Source of the DNA: Flaccisagitta enflata
Lineage: Eukaryota; Chaetognatha; Sagittoidea; Aphragmophora
Assembly (NCBI GenBank): GCA_965153355.1
Contig: OZ231126.1
Span: 87,544,001 to 87,608,000, forward strand
Direction of reading: 5' to 3'
Length of the DNA: 64,000 nucleotides
The position numbers were made by a program, and so were the translations under genes. Below, in pieces: positions 11,226 to 28,710 of the stretch (position 1 is the stretch's first letter; every line of letters starts with the position of its first letter). Under the pieces are notes generated by a model, which was not told the DNA's origin, ran no database searches, and was given only the letters and a program-made list of their open reading frames with translations.

Positions 11226-11568
11226 ACACGGGCTACCCAAATTGCGTGCGGTTGAGCTGGGGCTGTGATAAAAAAAAAGAATAATTCAAGCATTTGGGCA
11301 TCGAAACAGGTAAGATGAGAGGATCAGGTGGGACATTTAAAAAGTCATTGCCTCTGCCCCTCTCTCTTTCTCTCTTATTAGCATTGGCCACTCGATCGTA
11401 GTCCAATGAGCGATAATTGGCATCGCCAATCAATGGTCAAATCTTGTGTATGTAGTGTCTAGTTCAGCACGTTGCTTAGTAACTCAACCACAACTAGGGA
11501 CATTAATTCACCTTTTTGTCTAGCTCGCTAATTATTACTAAGTCTTTGTTGAGGAAAGGACATACAGC

Positions 11569-11572
<4 letters not shown>

Positions 11573-11610
<38 letters not shown>
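11573..11610. repeat. (GA)n microsatellite
   Basis: Short pure GA tract. Confidence 0.9.
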
Positions 11611-11611
<1 letters not shown>

Positions 11612-11652
11612 TAGTAAGAAGATACCCCACGCCAGTCCGATCTTAAGTAATT

Positions 11653-11780
11653 GGGAGAACCACTCTAGACCGAATTGGTAGTTGAGTTACCAAACCACTC
11701 AAGTCCGATTCTGACTTGAGTGGATAGAGACTTTACTGGCCTTATTTTGAGAATTGGATTCGGACTAGAGTGGTTCCCCC
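11653..11780. mobile_element. Palindromic GACTTGAGTGG repeat, copy 2
   Basis: The left arm GGGAGAACCACTCTAGACCG pairs with CGGACTAGAGTGGTTCCCCC on the right. A central hairpin CCACTCAAGTC ... GACTTGAGTGG sits at about 11696-11722. It is about 128 bp with no coding capacity. Confidence 0.65.
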
Positions 11781-12583
11781 CTTGATATGATGAGAAGAAC
11801 ATTTTTCGAACGGATGATATTTCCCTCATAAACGCCCCCGCTCTCAGACTGGCAATCACCCTTGCTCTCACCTGTATCAACCTTATGCCCCCATTACCCC
11901 ATCACCCCCTTGGCCCCATGGCTCAAATCATCAAATGCCCCACCCCAATGCGTCGCCGACTCGCCGCTCTTTCTCGCCCATCTCTTTGGCGTCGGTAATA
12001 AAAGGCAAACTAATTTTTAGCCGATATGTAAGCGTCCGGGTCTATTTTTTCTCTGGTTTCTCTATATCTGTTTTTTTTTTCCTAAAATCTTTCTCGCCGG
12101 TCTAGACCATGATTCACCCACGTAATGACTTGATCTTGGTCTCTAATTTTTTTTCCTTTGTTCATCTTAATCTTTTTCCATCTAAAAATATACTGATGAG
12201 AGAATCCCTCTTTGAGTTTTACGTTCTCCTTTGCGAAAGCGCAAACGCAAACGCACGATTGCTTCCGGACTTCACTTTACTTTTTTTTTAAAGGAGATGA
12301 AAGTGAAGGGAGGGTGCGGGGGGGGGAATAAGGGAAGGTTGTGGCTTGGTTGCGTGTAAGGGATGAAGTGATAATTTTGGGTAAATAAAGTGGGAATGAT
12401 CAATGAAGAGAAAGAGGTTCGTCTCTACGTACTCTCATAACCGCGTGTACGTGCTAAATCCTCATTCTGAGTGTGGACCCACAAGATTGAATATGAGGAG
12501 TCCAAAGTCCCGACCCTACTTAGAATCCTCCATACCACCCTCTTTTTCATTGATCCCCATTCTATTGAGAAATCATCTGAATA

Positions 12584-12615
<32 letters not shown>

Positions 12616-12740
12616 AAGAAAGAAAAAAACTTCAGTTTCTCTCTTTTTTTTTTCCTATCTCGCTCTTTCTTGAAATTTGTGTTTATTCAATTTTTTCTAA
12701 TAAACTGAACAAATTTCTTCTTTGGCGGTCTTAATCAACG
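11781..12740. other. Non-coding sequence, nothing recognised
   Basis: Contains a short GA tract near 12592-12615 and G-rich patches, but no conserved frame. Confidence 0.4.
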
Positions 12741-12743
12741 TTT

Positions 12744-12763
12744 TCCCCCCCCCCCCCCCCCCC
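12744..12763. repeat. Poly-C run of about 20
   Basis: An uninterrupted C homopolymer, which is rare at this length. Exact length may be affected by sequencing error. Confidence 0.8.
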
Positions 12764-12854
12764 ATCAGCGGCGCCATGAATCAAAAACGTGCGACGTAAC
12801 TCTTCGAATCTTTGCTCCCCTTTGTCATGTAACAAATTAACTTGATACGCTCTC

Positions 12855-13985
<1,131 letters not shown>

Positions 13986-13989
13986 AACA

Positions 13990-14250
13990 AGGCCGGATAC
14001 ACGGCCACCAGTTGCGGACGGGTGGGCAGGGGCGGAAATGCGCGTTTTCCCACTTTTCGACTCGATCATTACGGACCAACAGACGGACGGACGGACCGAC
14101 GGACGGACCGACGGATGGACGGACCGACGGACGGACCGACGGACGGACGGACCGACGGACGGACGGACCGACGGACGGACGGACCGACGGACGGACGGAC
14201 CGACGTACGGACAAAGCCTCTTATAGAGTTGCGTGTCCGCAACTAAAAAG
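13990..14250 (+). mobile_element. Two-hairpin repeat with GGAC array (best-preserved copy)
   Basis: Left end hairpin GGCCGGATACACGGCC, then TTGCGGACGGGTGGGCAGGG, a GGAC/CGAC tetranucleotide array of about 130 bp (14078-14212), then TCTTATAGAG and the right hairpin AGTTGC-GTGTCC-GCAACT (14227-14244) followed by AAAAAG. No coding capacity. The same plan is found in many copies across the window. The class is unresolved (Helitron-like, SINE-like or other). Confidence 0.75.
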
Positions 14251-14388
14251 AAGAAAAATCTGGTCCATATAAAGCATTGAATGTGGTAAAAAGCAAATTG
14301 AACACAAACACACACAAAAGAAGGATTGTTTTCAAAGAGAAAGTGAGGAAAAACATAGTGAAAGAGAAAAAGAAAGAGAATTTCCGGG

Positions 14389-14390
<2 letters not shown>

Positions 14391-14482
<92 letters not shown>
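14391..14482. repeat. (CT)n microsatellite
   Basis: About 92 bp, pure. Confidence 0.95.
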
Positions 14483-14485
<3 letters not shown>

Positions 14486-15001
14486 CTCTCTCTTTCTCTC
14501 CCTCTCCCTCTCCTCCTCTTCTTTGCTGGCGACGTTTGTTATATTTATTCCCAATGGAAGGAACAAGAAAATAAGAGAAAATAAAAGGTGAGGCGAGAGA
14601 TGTTAAAAGACAGTCTCTTCACAAAAGTTACGTCTCAAAGTTGTATCATCTTTCATCTATAGTCTGCTGTTACAGCGTAACGTGAAGTATGTGTCCACAT
14701 CAAGTGAAATCACCGAGAGAGAGAAAAAAGTATTGAGAGAGAAAACCCGTGGATTGATTCTGCCGCTCTCTTTGTTTTCTCTTGCTCTTTTTTTTTTTGT
14801 CTCTCTTTCTTTCTTCCCTTTCTTGTGCTTATTCCCTTTGCGCGCTGTCCATTTCTATCTCAACCTTTTCTATTTTTTTTTTTCGCCACTCAAGAACTAT
14901 ATGACGTAGTTTTTCAGAATTATCTGCAACATCAGTTCGTCCACCCGTTTGTATTAGTCTTGTTATCTTACTCTGTCTGTCTCTGTCTGATTCTTTCTGT
15001 C

Positions 15002-15012
<11 letters not shown>
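14483..15012. other. Pyrimidine-rich non-coding sequence
   Basis: No conserved frame; scattered CT- and T-rich patches. Confidence 0.4.
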
Positions 15013-15099
<87 letters not shown>

Positions 15100-15110
15100 T
15101 CTCTCTCTCC
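15013..15110. repeat. (CT)n microsatellite abutting foldback copy 1
   Basis: Mostly pure CT to about 15092, then CTTTCT variants up to the foldback terminus. Confidence 0.93.
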
Positions 15111-15780
15111 TTTTTGGGCAGCGGCCCCAAAGGGGCCAATGACCTATGCTTTCACACAGGAGAAATTTCTCCTCCTCCTTCTCCGTCCGTCCACCCCCCC
15201 CAAAGCTCAAATCCCAGTTGTGAGGCCCAAATCCCAGTCTCGATGCTCAGAACCCAGCCACCAAGCTGAAAATTCCAGCCTACAGGCTCAAATTCCAGCC
15301 TCCAGGCTCAAATTCTCAAACTTCAGGACCAAATCTCAGTCTTAAGGCTCAAATCCCAGTCTCGAAGCTCAAATTCCAGCCTCGAGGCTCACATTACAGC
15401 CTTGAGGCTCAAATCACAAATTCAAGGCTCAAACCCCAGCCTCAAGGCTCAAACCCCAGCCTCAAGGCTCAAACCCCAGCCTCAAGGCTCAGATCCCAGC
15501 CACAAGGCTCAAATCAGTCATGAGGCTCAAATAACAGCCTCAAGGCTCAAATAACAGCCTCAAGACTCAAATCAAAGCCTCAAGGCTCAAATCCAAGCCT
15601 CAAGGGCCTTGAGTCAAGGCTCATCCCAGCATTGAAACTCAAATTCCAGTCAAGAACCTTCAAACTTACTAAGCATAGGTCATCGGCCCCTTCGGGGCCG
15701 CTGCCCCTCTCACCCTCACACATCCACATACACTCACATGGGGGCAACGGGTACCGCTGACCATCTAACGCTTTTGCGAC
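15111..15780 (-). mobile_element. GGGCAGCGG foldback repeat, copy 1, with 20-bp minisatellite core
   Basis: GGGCAGCGGCCCC at 15116 and GGGGCCGCTGCCC ending 15706 are terminal inverted repeats of about 36 bp with two mismatches, running through ATGACCTATGCTT. The interior (about 15195-15660) is a tandem array of a 20-bp unit, CTCAAGGCTCAAACCCCAGC-like. Outside the right end lies a side arm containing CGGGTACCGCTGACCATC and ending CTTTTGCGAC, also found beside the other copies. The left end directly follows a (CT)n tract. Confidence 0.8.
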
Positions 15781-16197
15781 TATTTTCTTTCACCTGCTCC
15801 CAATCATACACTTTTTTTAGAAAAATGGACTCTCTTTCTTTATTGTCCTTCCCCTCTTCTCAACTTCACCCTCATCTTCTTTATCCACCTTTTTTTAGCT
15901 CTTTTAGTCGTTTTTTTTTTTTCTCTCTCTCTCTCTGTCTCTATTTTTCCTACTGTTTTTTTCTCATTCTCATTTTCTTTGCCGTTGGTTTTGCTTGTGC
16001 CGAAACAAGTGTGGAGAGACGGGAGAAAGAGGAGGAGGAGGAGGATGAGGAGGATGAGGAGGCCATCGCCATTTTTTATGTGTCTCATAAACTTAAAATT
16101 ATACGAGATATAAGCGCAAAAAGCGCGCGTGTGCGCCGGCTTTGTGATCGCCAAAGCTGCCGCAACACCGCACCACCGCGCCCGTGCATGGGTTCAT

Positions 16198-16418
<221 letters not shown>

Positions 16419-16559
16419 GGCCGATATATTTAATACAGTTAATACTCCCACTCGTGGGTATCATAAATGTTTCTTGTTGAGGAATCGATGGTGATGGAAG
16501 ACCGACCTCTGACGCTTTCATTTTCAAACTTCTCAATGATCAAGTCCACTGTTCTTGAC

Positions 16560-17036
16560 GCATGATGACAAGGACGATGATGATTACGACAAAAACAACG
16601 ACAATGATGCATGATAACAAGGACGATGATGACAGTGACAAAAACAACCACAATGACGCATGATGACAAGGACGATGATGACAACAACAAGAACAGCGAC
16701 AATGATGCGTGATGACAAGAACGATGATGATTACGACAAAAATAATGACAATGACGCATGATGAAAAGAACGATAATGACAACGGCAAAAACCACAACAA
16801 TGAGGCATGATGGCGAGGAAGATGGTGACAACGACAAGAACAACAGCAATGGCGCGTGATGACAAGGACAATGATAACAATTACAAAACCAACGACAATG
16901 ACACATGATGACAAGGACGATGATGACAACGACAAGAACAACGACAATGATGACAACGAAAGAAATGAAGATAATGACGCATGATAACAAGGACGATGAT
17001 AACAATGACAAAAACGACGACAATAACGCACGATGG
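16560..17036. repeat. 49-bp minisatellite, about 9 units
   Basis: The landmark GCATGATGACAAGGACGATG recurs at 16561, 16610, 16659, 16708, 16757, 16806, 16855 and 16904, each 49 bp apart, then at 16980 (49 + 27) and 17029. Because 49 is not a multiple of 3, the long frames over it are not a repeated protein. Confidence 0.92.
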
Positions 17037-18616
<1,580 letters not shown>

Positions 18617-18838
18617 TTCTCTTCTCATTCTTTCTATCCCCCGCCCACCAATTTCTCTCTTTTTTCTTCCTAAATTAAAAATATCGATTTCTACGAGGCT
18701 CATATCCCCTTTTTTCCGTCAGTCTCTCCCTGTGTCTCTTTTCCCTTTATTTTCTTTGTCTCTGTCTCTGTTCCTTTTTCGTTTGGTTGGTGGCATATCT
18801 AATAAAGTGAAAAATGGCCAAGAAGGAAAAAAGGAATT

Positions 18839-18840
<2 letters not shown>

Positions 18841-18880
<40 letters not shown>
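18841..18880. repeat. (GA)n microsatellite
   Basis: About 40 bp, pure. Confidence 0.93.
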
Positions 18881-18881
<1 letters not shown>

Positions 18882-19399
18882 TTATGTGAGGTGAGGTAAA
18901 GACTGAAGGGAAACACATGACGTGGAGAGAGAAGAGATGGATAAAAGGGAATGATTGCGGTACGACTGCCACTGGAAGAAGTTGGAAGGGAGAAGTAGAG
19001 TCACGCCGGCCTGAGTCACAAGCAACCGGACAGGGGAACTTGTGAAGCACCTGGCCAGGGGGCGGACATACCAGACGGACAAACAAATCAACCGATAATA
19101 AGGTTAGAGAGTAGCTGGAAAGGGAATTTCGTGAGGGAGACCTTTCCAGCGACAGAGCAGGGGCTGCGACGGGAATGGCATGACGGAAGAACCGACGCAC
19201 TAACCGATATATATAAAGGTTATAGAGTTGCGTTCATGCAGTAAAGAAAAACAAGGCCAAGAGATGTCCAATAGATGCGTCCTCTTTAGACGTAAGATAT
19301 AATCATACAAATTATTAAGATATATAGATATATAGATATTAAGATGTAATAATATGAAAATATAAAGATTCAGAGATAAAGAGAAAAATATAAACTGAT

Positions 19400-19638
19400 T
19401 CATCTCTCCCCCTCCCACGCCTCCCACCCCTCCCCCCACGCCTCCCCACCCCTCCCCCCGCCTTATCCTCCACCCCTCCCCACGCCTCCCACCCCTCCCC
19501 CACGCCTCCCCACCCCTCCCCCACGCCCCCCACCCGCCTCCCCCTACGCCTCCCCACTCCCACACCTCCCCACCCCTCCCCCCACGCCTCCCCACCCCTC
19601 CTCCCACCTCTCACCCACGCCTCCCCCCCCGCCTCCAG
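19400..19638. repeat. C-rich minisatellite (CCTCCCCACCCCTCCCC-like)
   Basis: Irregular units of 13-22 bp. The minus strand has many G4-5 runs at close spacing, so quadruplex formation is plausible. Confidence 0.85.
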
Positions 19639-19654
19639 AGACATGACCCCACGC

Positions 19655-20125
19655 CTGAGAGACATGAGGAAATATGAGAGACATGAGGAGACATGAGGAG
19701 ACATGAGGAGACATGAGGAGACATGAGGAGACATTTAGAGACATGAAGAGACATTTAGAGACATAAGAGACATAAGAGACATAAGAGACATAAGAGACAT
19801 AAGAGACATAAGAGACATAAGAGACATAAGAGATATGATATATAAGAGACATAAGAGACATAAGAGACATATAGGAGACATATAGGAGACATATAGGAGA
19901 CATATAGGAGACATATAGGAGACATATAGGAGACAAAAGAGACATAGAGACATAGAGACATAGAGACATAAGACACATAAGAGATATAAGAGACATAGGA
20001 GACAAAAGAGACCTAAGATACATAAGAGAAATAAGAGATATAAGACATATAGGAGACATAAGAGACATAAGAGACATATAGGAGACAAAAGAGACAAAGG
20101 AGATGAAAGAGATGAAAGAGACAAA
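19655..20125. repeat. AGACAT-based minisatellite
   Basis: Successive blocks of AGACATGAGG, AGACATAAG and AGACATATAGG units (9-11 bp), with a gradual change of unit along the array. Confidence 0.9.
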
Positions 20126-20212
20126 AGAAATATAAGAGACAAGAAGATACATGAAGAGAAATGAAGAGAAAACCTTGAAAATCGCGTTTTGAAATTTTCG
20201 TGTGACACTCAG

Positions 20213-20289
20213 ACATTCAGACATTCAGACAGACAGACCGACCAAGGGACAGACCCTCTTATAGAGATGCGAGGACGCATCTAAAAAAC

Positions 20290-20290
<1 letters not shown>
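20213..20290 (+). mobile_element. Two-hairpin repeat, right end only
   Basis: Contains ACAGACAGACCGACC, then CTCTTATAGAG and the hairpin AGATGC-GAGGAC-GCATCT (20265-20282) followed by AAAAAA. The stem sequence differs from other copies but still pairs. Confidence 0.55.
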
Positions 20291-22541
<2,251 letters not shown>

Positions 22542-23329
22542 CTGTCGTTGACTGCGTGAACTTTGAACAAAAGGCAGGAAACAGTCATTAAGAAGTGATT
22601 AATAAGTAGGGGGACAGAAGAGAGGTTAATGATTTGAATCAATTACTCTTTCGAGTTAAACAAAACACATTCATTTGCCCCCTTTCTTTCTCTTTCTTAA
22701 AATCGGATATTATTTTTATTTGAAAGAATTTAGAAAGGCATTTCGTGTTATGCTTAATAGGTTGCCCCTGCGTAACTCGAGTATTCAAACAACGACTGGG
22801 ACAGTCTGTTGCCACTCTACTCAAAACCACTTTATTCCTACTTTTATTTCTCTCTTTGCGTTTGATGTTGATGGGAATATTAATTTCTGAATTCTAATGG
22901 CACTTCTCTTAGCACTTATCTCGGCATGAATATTATCATATCATGAATGAAGCAGGATTTCATTGGGCAATATCTATCCAGTTATTCATTTCATAGTTCC
23001 GACTTCAGAGTTCATTTGCATAACGAAACGCTTTACGGAAAATGAGTGACAAAGCCAGCAACTCTACTACATTCGTGTTTCTATTCTCGACATGTATGTT
23101 TTCGGATTTCTGGGATCCGAAGCAAGAAATCATTCTTCTAGATTCTTTTTCTTTAAAATGGGGTGGATGCAACTGATTTTAAAACGCTAGTTACAATGTT
23201 TGCTGTGTATGGAAAATATTGCCGGCAATGTCCAACTTAGCTATTTGGTGCACTTGCTGCACTGCAGTGAGAGAAACAAAAATATGCCTAATGACGGGGA
23301 AAGAATGATGAGATCTCTCTTGATGATAC

Positions 23330-23330
<1 letters not shown>
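22542..23330. other. Non-coding sequence, nothing recognised
   Basis: No conserved frame. Confidence 0.35.

Positions 23331-23421
<91 letters not shown>
23331..23421. repeat. (CT)n microsatellite
   Basis: About 90 bp, pure. Confidence 0.96.
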
Positions 23422-23422
<1 letters not shown>

Positions 23423-23475
23423 ATTGCATATCCGTTTTTAAAATGCAGTTATGGAAATCGCGCCTCTTGTTGCCT

Positions 23476-23665
<190 letters not shown>

Positions 23666-24110
23666 TTCTTTCTTCATTTTTTTCATTCCCCACTTTTTCT
23701 GTTTGACGGAGACTGACAGTGACAGGGACTCGAACTGAGCGTGGGTAACAACATTGATTTCTCCCGACTCGATATGAAAGTATAATTCGACCCAAAATAT
23801 CCACGGAAGACACGTAACTACCATTCTTCTACAACCGCCCCTTCTTGGAGATGTATACAATGTATATCAATATGAATCGTAATCATATTCACCTCAAAAG
23901 AGCTTTTTCTTTTCCTACACTCATCATTCCGAGGGAAAGAATAAGAGAATGACAGAGAAAAAAATTCAACAAGTTTATCATTACACTATAGTACTAAGAG
24001 AGGGGCAAAAAGAGCATACAGAAGCAAAAAAAATTGCAATAAGTGGATCAGTTATAATTCATGCGCGACAGAACACCGGCACCGTCCCAACCTCTTCCTT
24101 GTACAAGTGT

Positions 24111-24261
<151 letters not shown>

Positions 24262-24639
24262 TTACAGAAAAGGAGAGAGAGAGTGAGAGAAGGAAAGAAA
24301 GTCGGAACGGACGGAGATATGAAATATGCATATGAGTGTGGCGTTACGATATGAAGAGGAGGCCGGCGGAGGGCGGGGAAAGGGAAAGAAGAGGAGACGA
24401 AGAAGAGTTGCAGGACGAAGAAGAGGAACGATAAAAGAAGAGAGCATCCGAAGCAACGGAGGAAAGGAAAAGAAGGAAAAGAAAAGGAAAAGAAGGAAAA
24501 GAAAAGGAAAAAGAAAGAAGGCGAGCGGCGTCGACGATGCGGGACAAATTGTCGACAAATTTGCTTCGCCTTGTTTTGCGCATTTGGGGACGGCCATGGG
24601 ACCAAAACGCAGAGGCTGAGGAAGAGACGAGATCGAAGG

Positions 24640-24845
24640 GAAGGTGCTTGGGGCCTTGCGTGTTTGGTAGGGGACAGTAAGGAGAATGCAGAGGCTGACT
24701 GAGGATATGGGGGCTTGGGAGTTTGGTAGGGAACAGTAAGGAGAATGCAGAGGCTGAGTGAGGATATGGGGACTTGGGAGTTTGGTAGGGGACAGTAAGG
24801 AGAATGCAGAGGCTGAGTGAGGATATGGGGGCTTGGGAGTTGGGG
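24640..24845. repeat. 59-bp minisatellite, 3+ units
   Basis: GTTTGGTAGGGGACAGTAAG starts near 24662, 24721 and 24780, spaced 59 bp; units are nearly identical. Confidence 0.88.
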
Positions 24846-25539
24846 AATTCAGGAGCTATCAAGAGGTCAAGAGCAAGAAGATACAGTTTACCGGTAGATG
24901 AAGGAAGAGAAGTGTGATGGGAGCCGTGAAGGCAGACATAGGCCATGAAAACGGGGATTTGCGGTACATTTGTACGATCATCTGTGATCATCACGACGCA
25001 CCATGTCTTAAAAAATGTCATACAACGTAACAAGTTGTACTATAGCATCATACCTTCTCGCTTAGTTTAGAAATAACTTCTCGTCCTAACTCTGACAGCT
25101 TTTTTTTTAAGTCCCCCCCCCCGCCCTTTCATCCTTTAGCATCCCCTGACGTCTTCCCCATCAACTCTCCCTTCCCAATCTTCCACGCTGCTTTATTCTC
25201 CCATCTTCTCTCGGAATCAATCTTGCACATTTTTGCCTCATTATGCCTTCCTGCGCTTATCACACCCGCCTATTGCATGAGCGACTTTATGACAAGATGT
25301 CTTCCTTTCCGTCTTTCTTTACTCCCCTTCCCTTCTTCTCTAACCCCAGCCCCTTATTCTTCTGTCCTCCCTCTCTCTTTCCCACCCATCCATCCATCTT
25401 TTTATTTCCTTTCCTCCGTTTTGGGACCCCGAAATTTATTTTTTCGGTCCCTTCACAAAGAAAAGCAGGGCGATTGTCTACCAATTTGTCTGACTCTCTT
25501 TCCTCCATTTTTCTTTTCCTTCTCCCCCTCCGGAGGCCT
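24846..25539. other. Non-coding sequence, nothing recognised
   Basis: C-rich patch near 25112-25125; otherwise unremarkable. Confidence 0.35.
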
Positions 25540-25721
25540 CTTTCTTCTTCTTCTTCTTCTTCTTCTTCTTCTTCTTCTTCTTCTTCTTCTTCTTTTTCTT
25601 CTTCTTCATCCTCTTCTTCTTTTTCTTCTTCCTCTACTTCTTCTTTTTCTTTTTCTTCTTCCTCTACTTCTTCTTTTTCTTTTTCTTCTTCTACTTCTTC
25701 TTCTTCATCTTCTTCTTCTTC

Positions 25722-25753
<32 letters not shown>

Positions 25754-25814
25754 CTTCTTCTTCTTCTTCTTCTTCTTCTTCTTCCTCTACTTCTTCTTTT
25801 TCTTCTTCTTCTTC

Positions 25815-25846
<32 letters not shown>

Positions 25847-25907
25847 CTTCTTCTTCTTCTTCTTCTTCTTCTTCTTCTTCTTCTTCTTCTTCTTCTTCTT
25901 CTTCTTC

Positions 25908-25939
<32 letters not shown>

Positions 25940-26018
25940 CTTCTTCTTCTTCTTCTTCTTCTTCTTCTTCTTCTTCTTCTTCTTCTTTTTCTTCCTCTGC
26001 TTCTTCTTCTCCTTCCTC

Positions 26019-26050
<32 letters not shown>

Positions 26051-26091
26051 CTTCTTCTTCTTCTTCTTCTTCTTCTTCTTCTTCTTCTTCT

Positions 26092-26138
<47 letters not shown>

Positions 26139-26175
26139 TTCTTCTTCTTCTTCTTCTTCTTCTTCTTCTTCTTCC
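25540..26175. repeat. (TTC)n microsatellite, about 635 bp
   Basis: The largest array in the window. TTC units with scattered TAC, TTT, CTC and ATC variants; the variants cluster in the left third. Frames of 327-396 codons (poly-Ser, poly-Leu, poly-Glu) are artefacts. Confidence 0.97.
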
Positions 26176-26275
26176 ATTCCACCTCTTCCTCTGTTCTTCG
26201 CTTTGTCAAATTCTGCCCCCATATGAAATATGCAAGGAAGACAGATCGTCAACAAATTCATGCGCCATTCTCTCT

Positions 26276-26277
<2 letters not shown>

Positions 26278-26364
<87 letters not shown>
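26278..26364. repeat. (CT)n microsatellite
   Basis: About 86 bp, pure. Confidence 0.95.
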
Positions 26365-26367
<3 letters not shown>

Positions 26368-26665
26368 CCGGTCGTCTCATCTCTCTTATTCTCCATTTGC
26401 CTCATATTAACCTCATGTTCCGAAGGGTTTTTCTGCGCGAAGCTCCCAAAGGTCCTTTCATTCTTCAAACAAATCATTTTCTTAGGAATTTCGCCCAGAA
26501 TAAGTTTCTTTTTCTATTATCTTTGTTTTTTCTTTTTTCAAATGTTAATCTCTTTTTTGTACATGTCCTTTTTTCCCTAATCGTGATGTTTTAACAAATT
26601 CTTCGTCATCATTCAGCAGTTATATGAATTATACTGCTGAAACAAATCCCTTGGCTCAGTCCTCT

Positions 26666-26809
<144 letters not shown>

Positions 26810-27366
26810 CCCAAAGTCATAAATTCGAAAGTAACATAAAGACAGAGATGGGAGGATGGATCGAAGTGTGTTAGTAGAGCTGCCGCGATGAAATATTCAC
26901 AATATATTGGATCATACGAAATGACAGATTTTGAAAGAATAATGAGACGCAGAGGCCTTCAACGAAAAGGTTTTATTTTTCCCGTGAGGGATGGACCGAT
27001 TTCTCTCTCTATGAAGTGTGTAGAGAGAGAGAGAGAGAGAGAGAGAGAACAGACCGAGAGACAGAAAGACAGACGCGCAGAGAGACAGGCGCGGGTAAGA
27101 TCCCGACTCATTAGGCTGCCTAGAACATGGACTTAACCTTCCTCCATCTTTTCATGACTTTCTCCACACATGAGTGGAACCCCTTTTGTAACCCCTTTCC
27201 ATATGCTTTAAGAATGAAAACGCGAAACTGAATGAAATGAAACTAAAACAAAAGACAATAAAAAAGACAGGACGATTCATAGGAAAAACAAACAGACAGA
27301 AAAACAGAAAGACAGATGGTGCGTTGAGGTAAAGACAAAAAAGAAAAAAAGAAGATAGGAGAGAAA

Positions 27367-27635
27367 GGGGATGTTTCTAGTCAGAGACAATCGCGTTTTG
27401 AACGGGCCACTCGGTCGATCGCTACGTTCGTTCGCTCGCACCGCTCACTCCGCTCACTCACTCTGCAGCGCTCCGCTTCGCTACGCTCGCTTCGCTCGCT
27501 CGCTCCGTTCACGGGCTCGCTCACTCACTTCGCTCACTCCCTCGTGGGACAGTTGAAATTCTTGAATATGTGTTCACACTGTTATCGCGTTTCACGGGAA
27601 CAAACGCGTTTTTGGTCATCACTAGAAACACGCCC
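27367..27635 (+). mobile_element. Short inverted-repeat DNA element, copy 2 (269 bp)
   Basis: Nearly identical interior and ends to the copies at 9095 and 28711 (GGGGATGTTTCTAG ... CTAGAAACACGCCC). The flanks are AAA on the left and TTT on the right, so no matching target duplication is visible. The flank may have mutated or recombined. Confidence 0.85.
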
Positions 27636-27922
27636 TTTCAGACATACGATGGAAAAAGCGGTTTCATGGAATATAAAAAGAAGCATTGAACGAGCCCAAG
27701 ACGAGAGAGTTTATCATCTTTTGTCATCATGTGAATCCTTTTGTCAATTTCCCCCCCCCCCCTCTTTTGTCATTCTCCCTCCCGACTTCTTCTTTTGTTT
27801 TCTCTATTTTTCCCTTGTAATAGACACACAAAAACTCGCGGCAGAGCTGAGAGGAAAAAAACAACAAAGGATCGGGAGCAAAACAATAAGAAGGGATGGG
27901 GGAGGAGGGAAAGACAATGAAG

Positions 27923-27959
<37 letters not shown>

Positions 27960-28707
27960 GGGAGGAGGGGAAGACGCGCATTAAAAAAAAACTGATACCT
28001 GAAGTCTTGAAAAGAATTCACTAAACGGCCGAATAAAAGGATGAAAAAAAAAAACTGAAGAAAAAGAGGAGTTGTTTCTTTTTTCTCTTTAGTTTTTCTT
28101 CATTGCCTTCCCCTTTGATCCCAACTAGAGACAGATGACAACAATTGAGAGAGAGGGGGAAAAAAAGAAGGAAAGAGGTTGGAGAAAAGAAGGAGGTGGA
28201 TTTTAGATGCGTCAATGAGACATAAGATGATAATGAGGCTTTGTGTATTTTGATGGCAATGAAGAAGAAGAATGAGAAGAAAAATGTGAGTTTAATGACA
28301 AAGGAATATGGAAGTGAGATCCATCCGTCGTGAGGTTCACCGACATCACTAACCACAAAACCTTTTCTTCTTTTTGTTTTCTTTTTCAAGGCAAAATTGA
28401 GAGCGATTTGTCACCCGAAATTTATGGGTGACATCCTACTGACGTCAGATTGACACCTGAATGACAGCTTGATGACAATTCGAAGACTTTTGAATAACAA
28501 TCGATATTCAGGCCAATTCTTTATTGTGACCAAATGCGGAGTCTTCTACTATCATAAATCCTTTAAACAGATCATATCTTTCTAGCTGTCTACACGTTTG
28601 TTACTGGATCAGAAAACGTAACATCGCTAGTCTAAAAGCTTTTCATTGACCGACGGCGACATAGAAGTGTACCCAGCGCTAATCATGGTGTGTATTGAAC
28701 TTTTGAA
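27636..28707. other. Non-coding sequence between two copies of the 268-bp element
   Basis: Contains a short GA tract (27926-27955) and a poly-C patch near 27751-27761. No gene recognised. Confidence 0.4.
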
Positions 28708-28710
28708 TCT

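Noticed and set aside
25223-26477. Reading frames of 327-396 codons rich in Leu, Ser or Glu
   Set aside because: They are translations of one (TTC)n array in different frames and strands, with no domain and no codon evidence.
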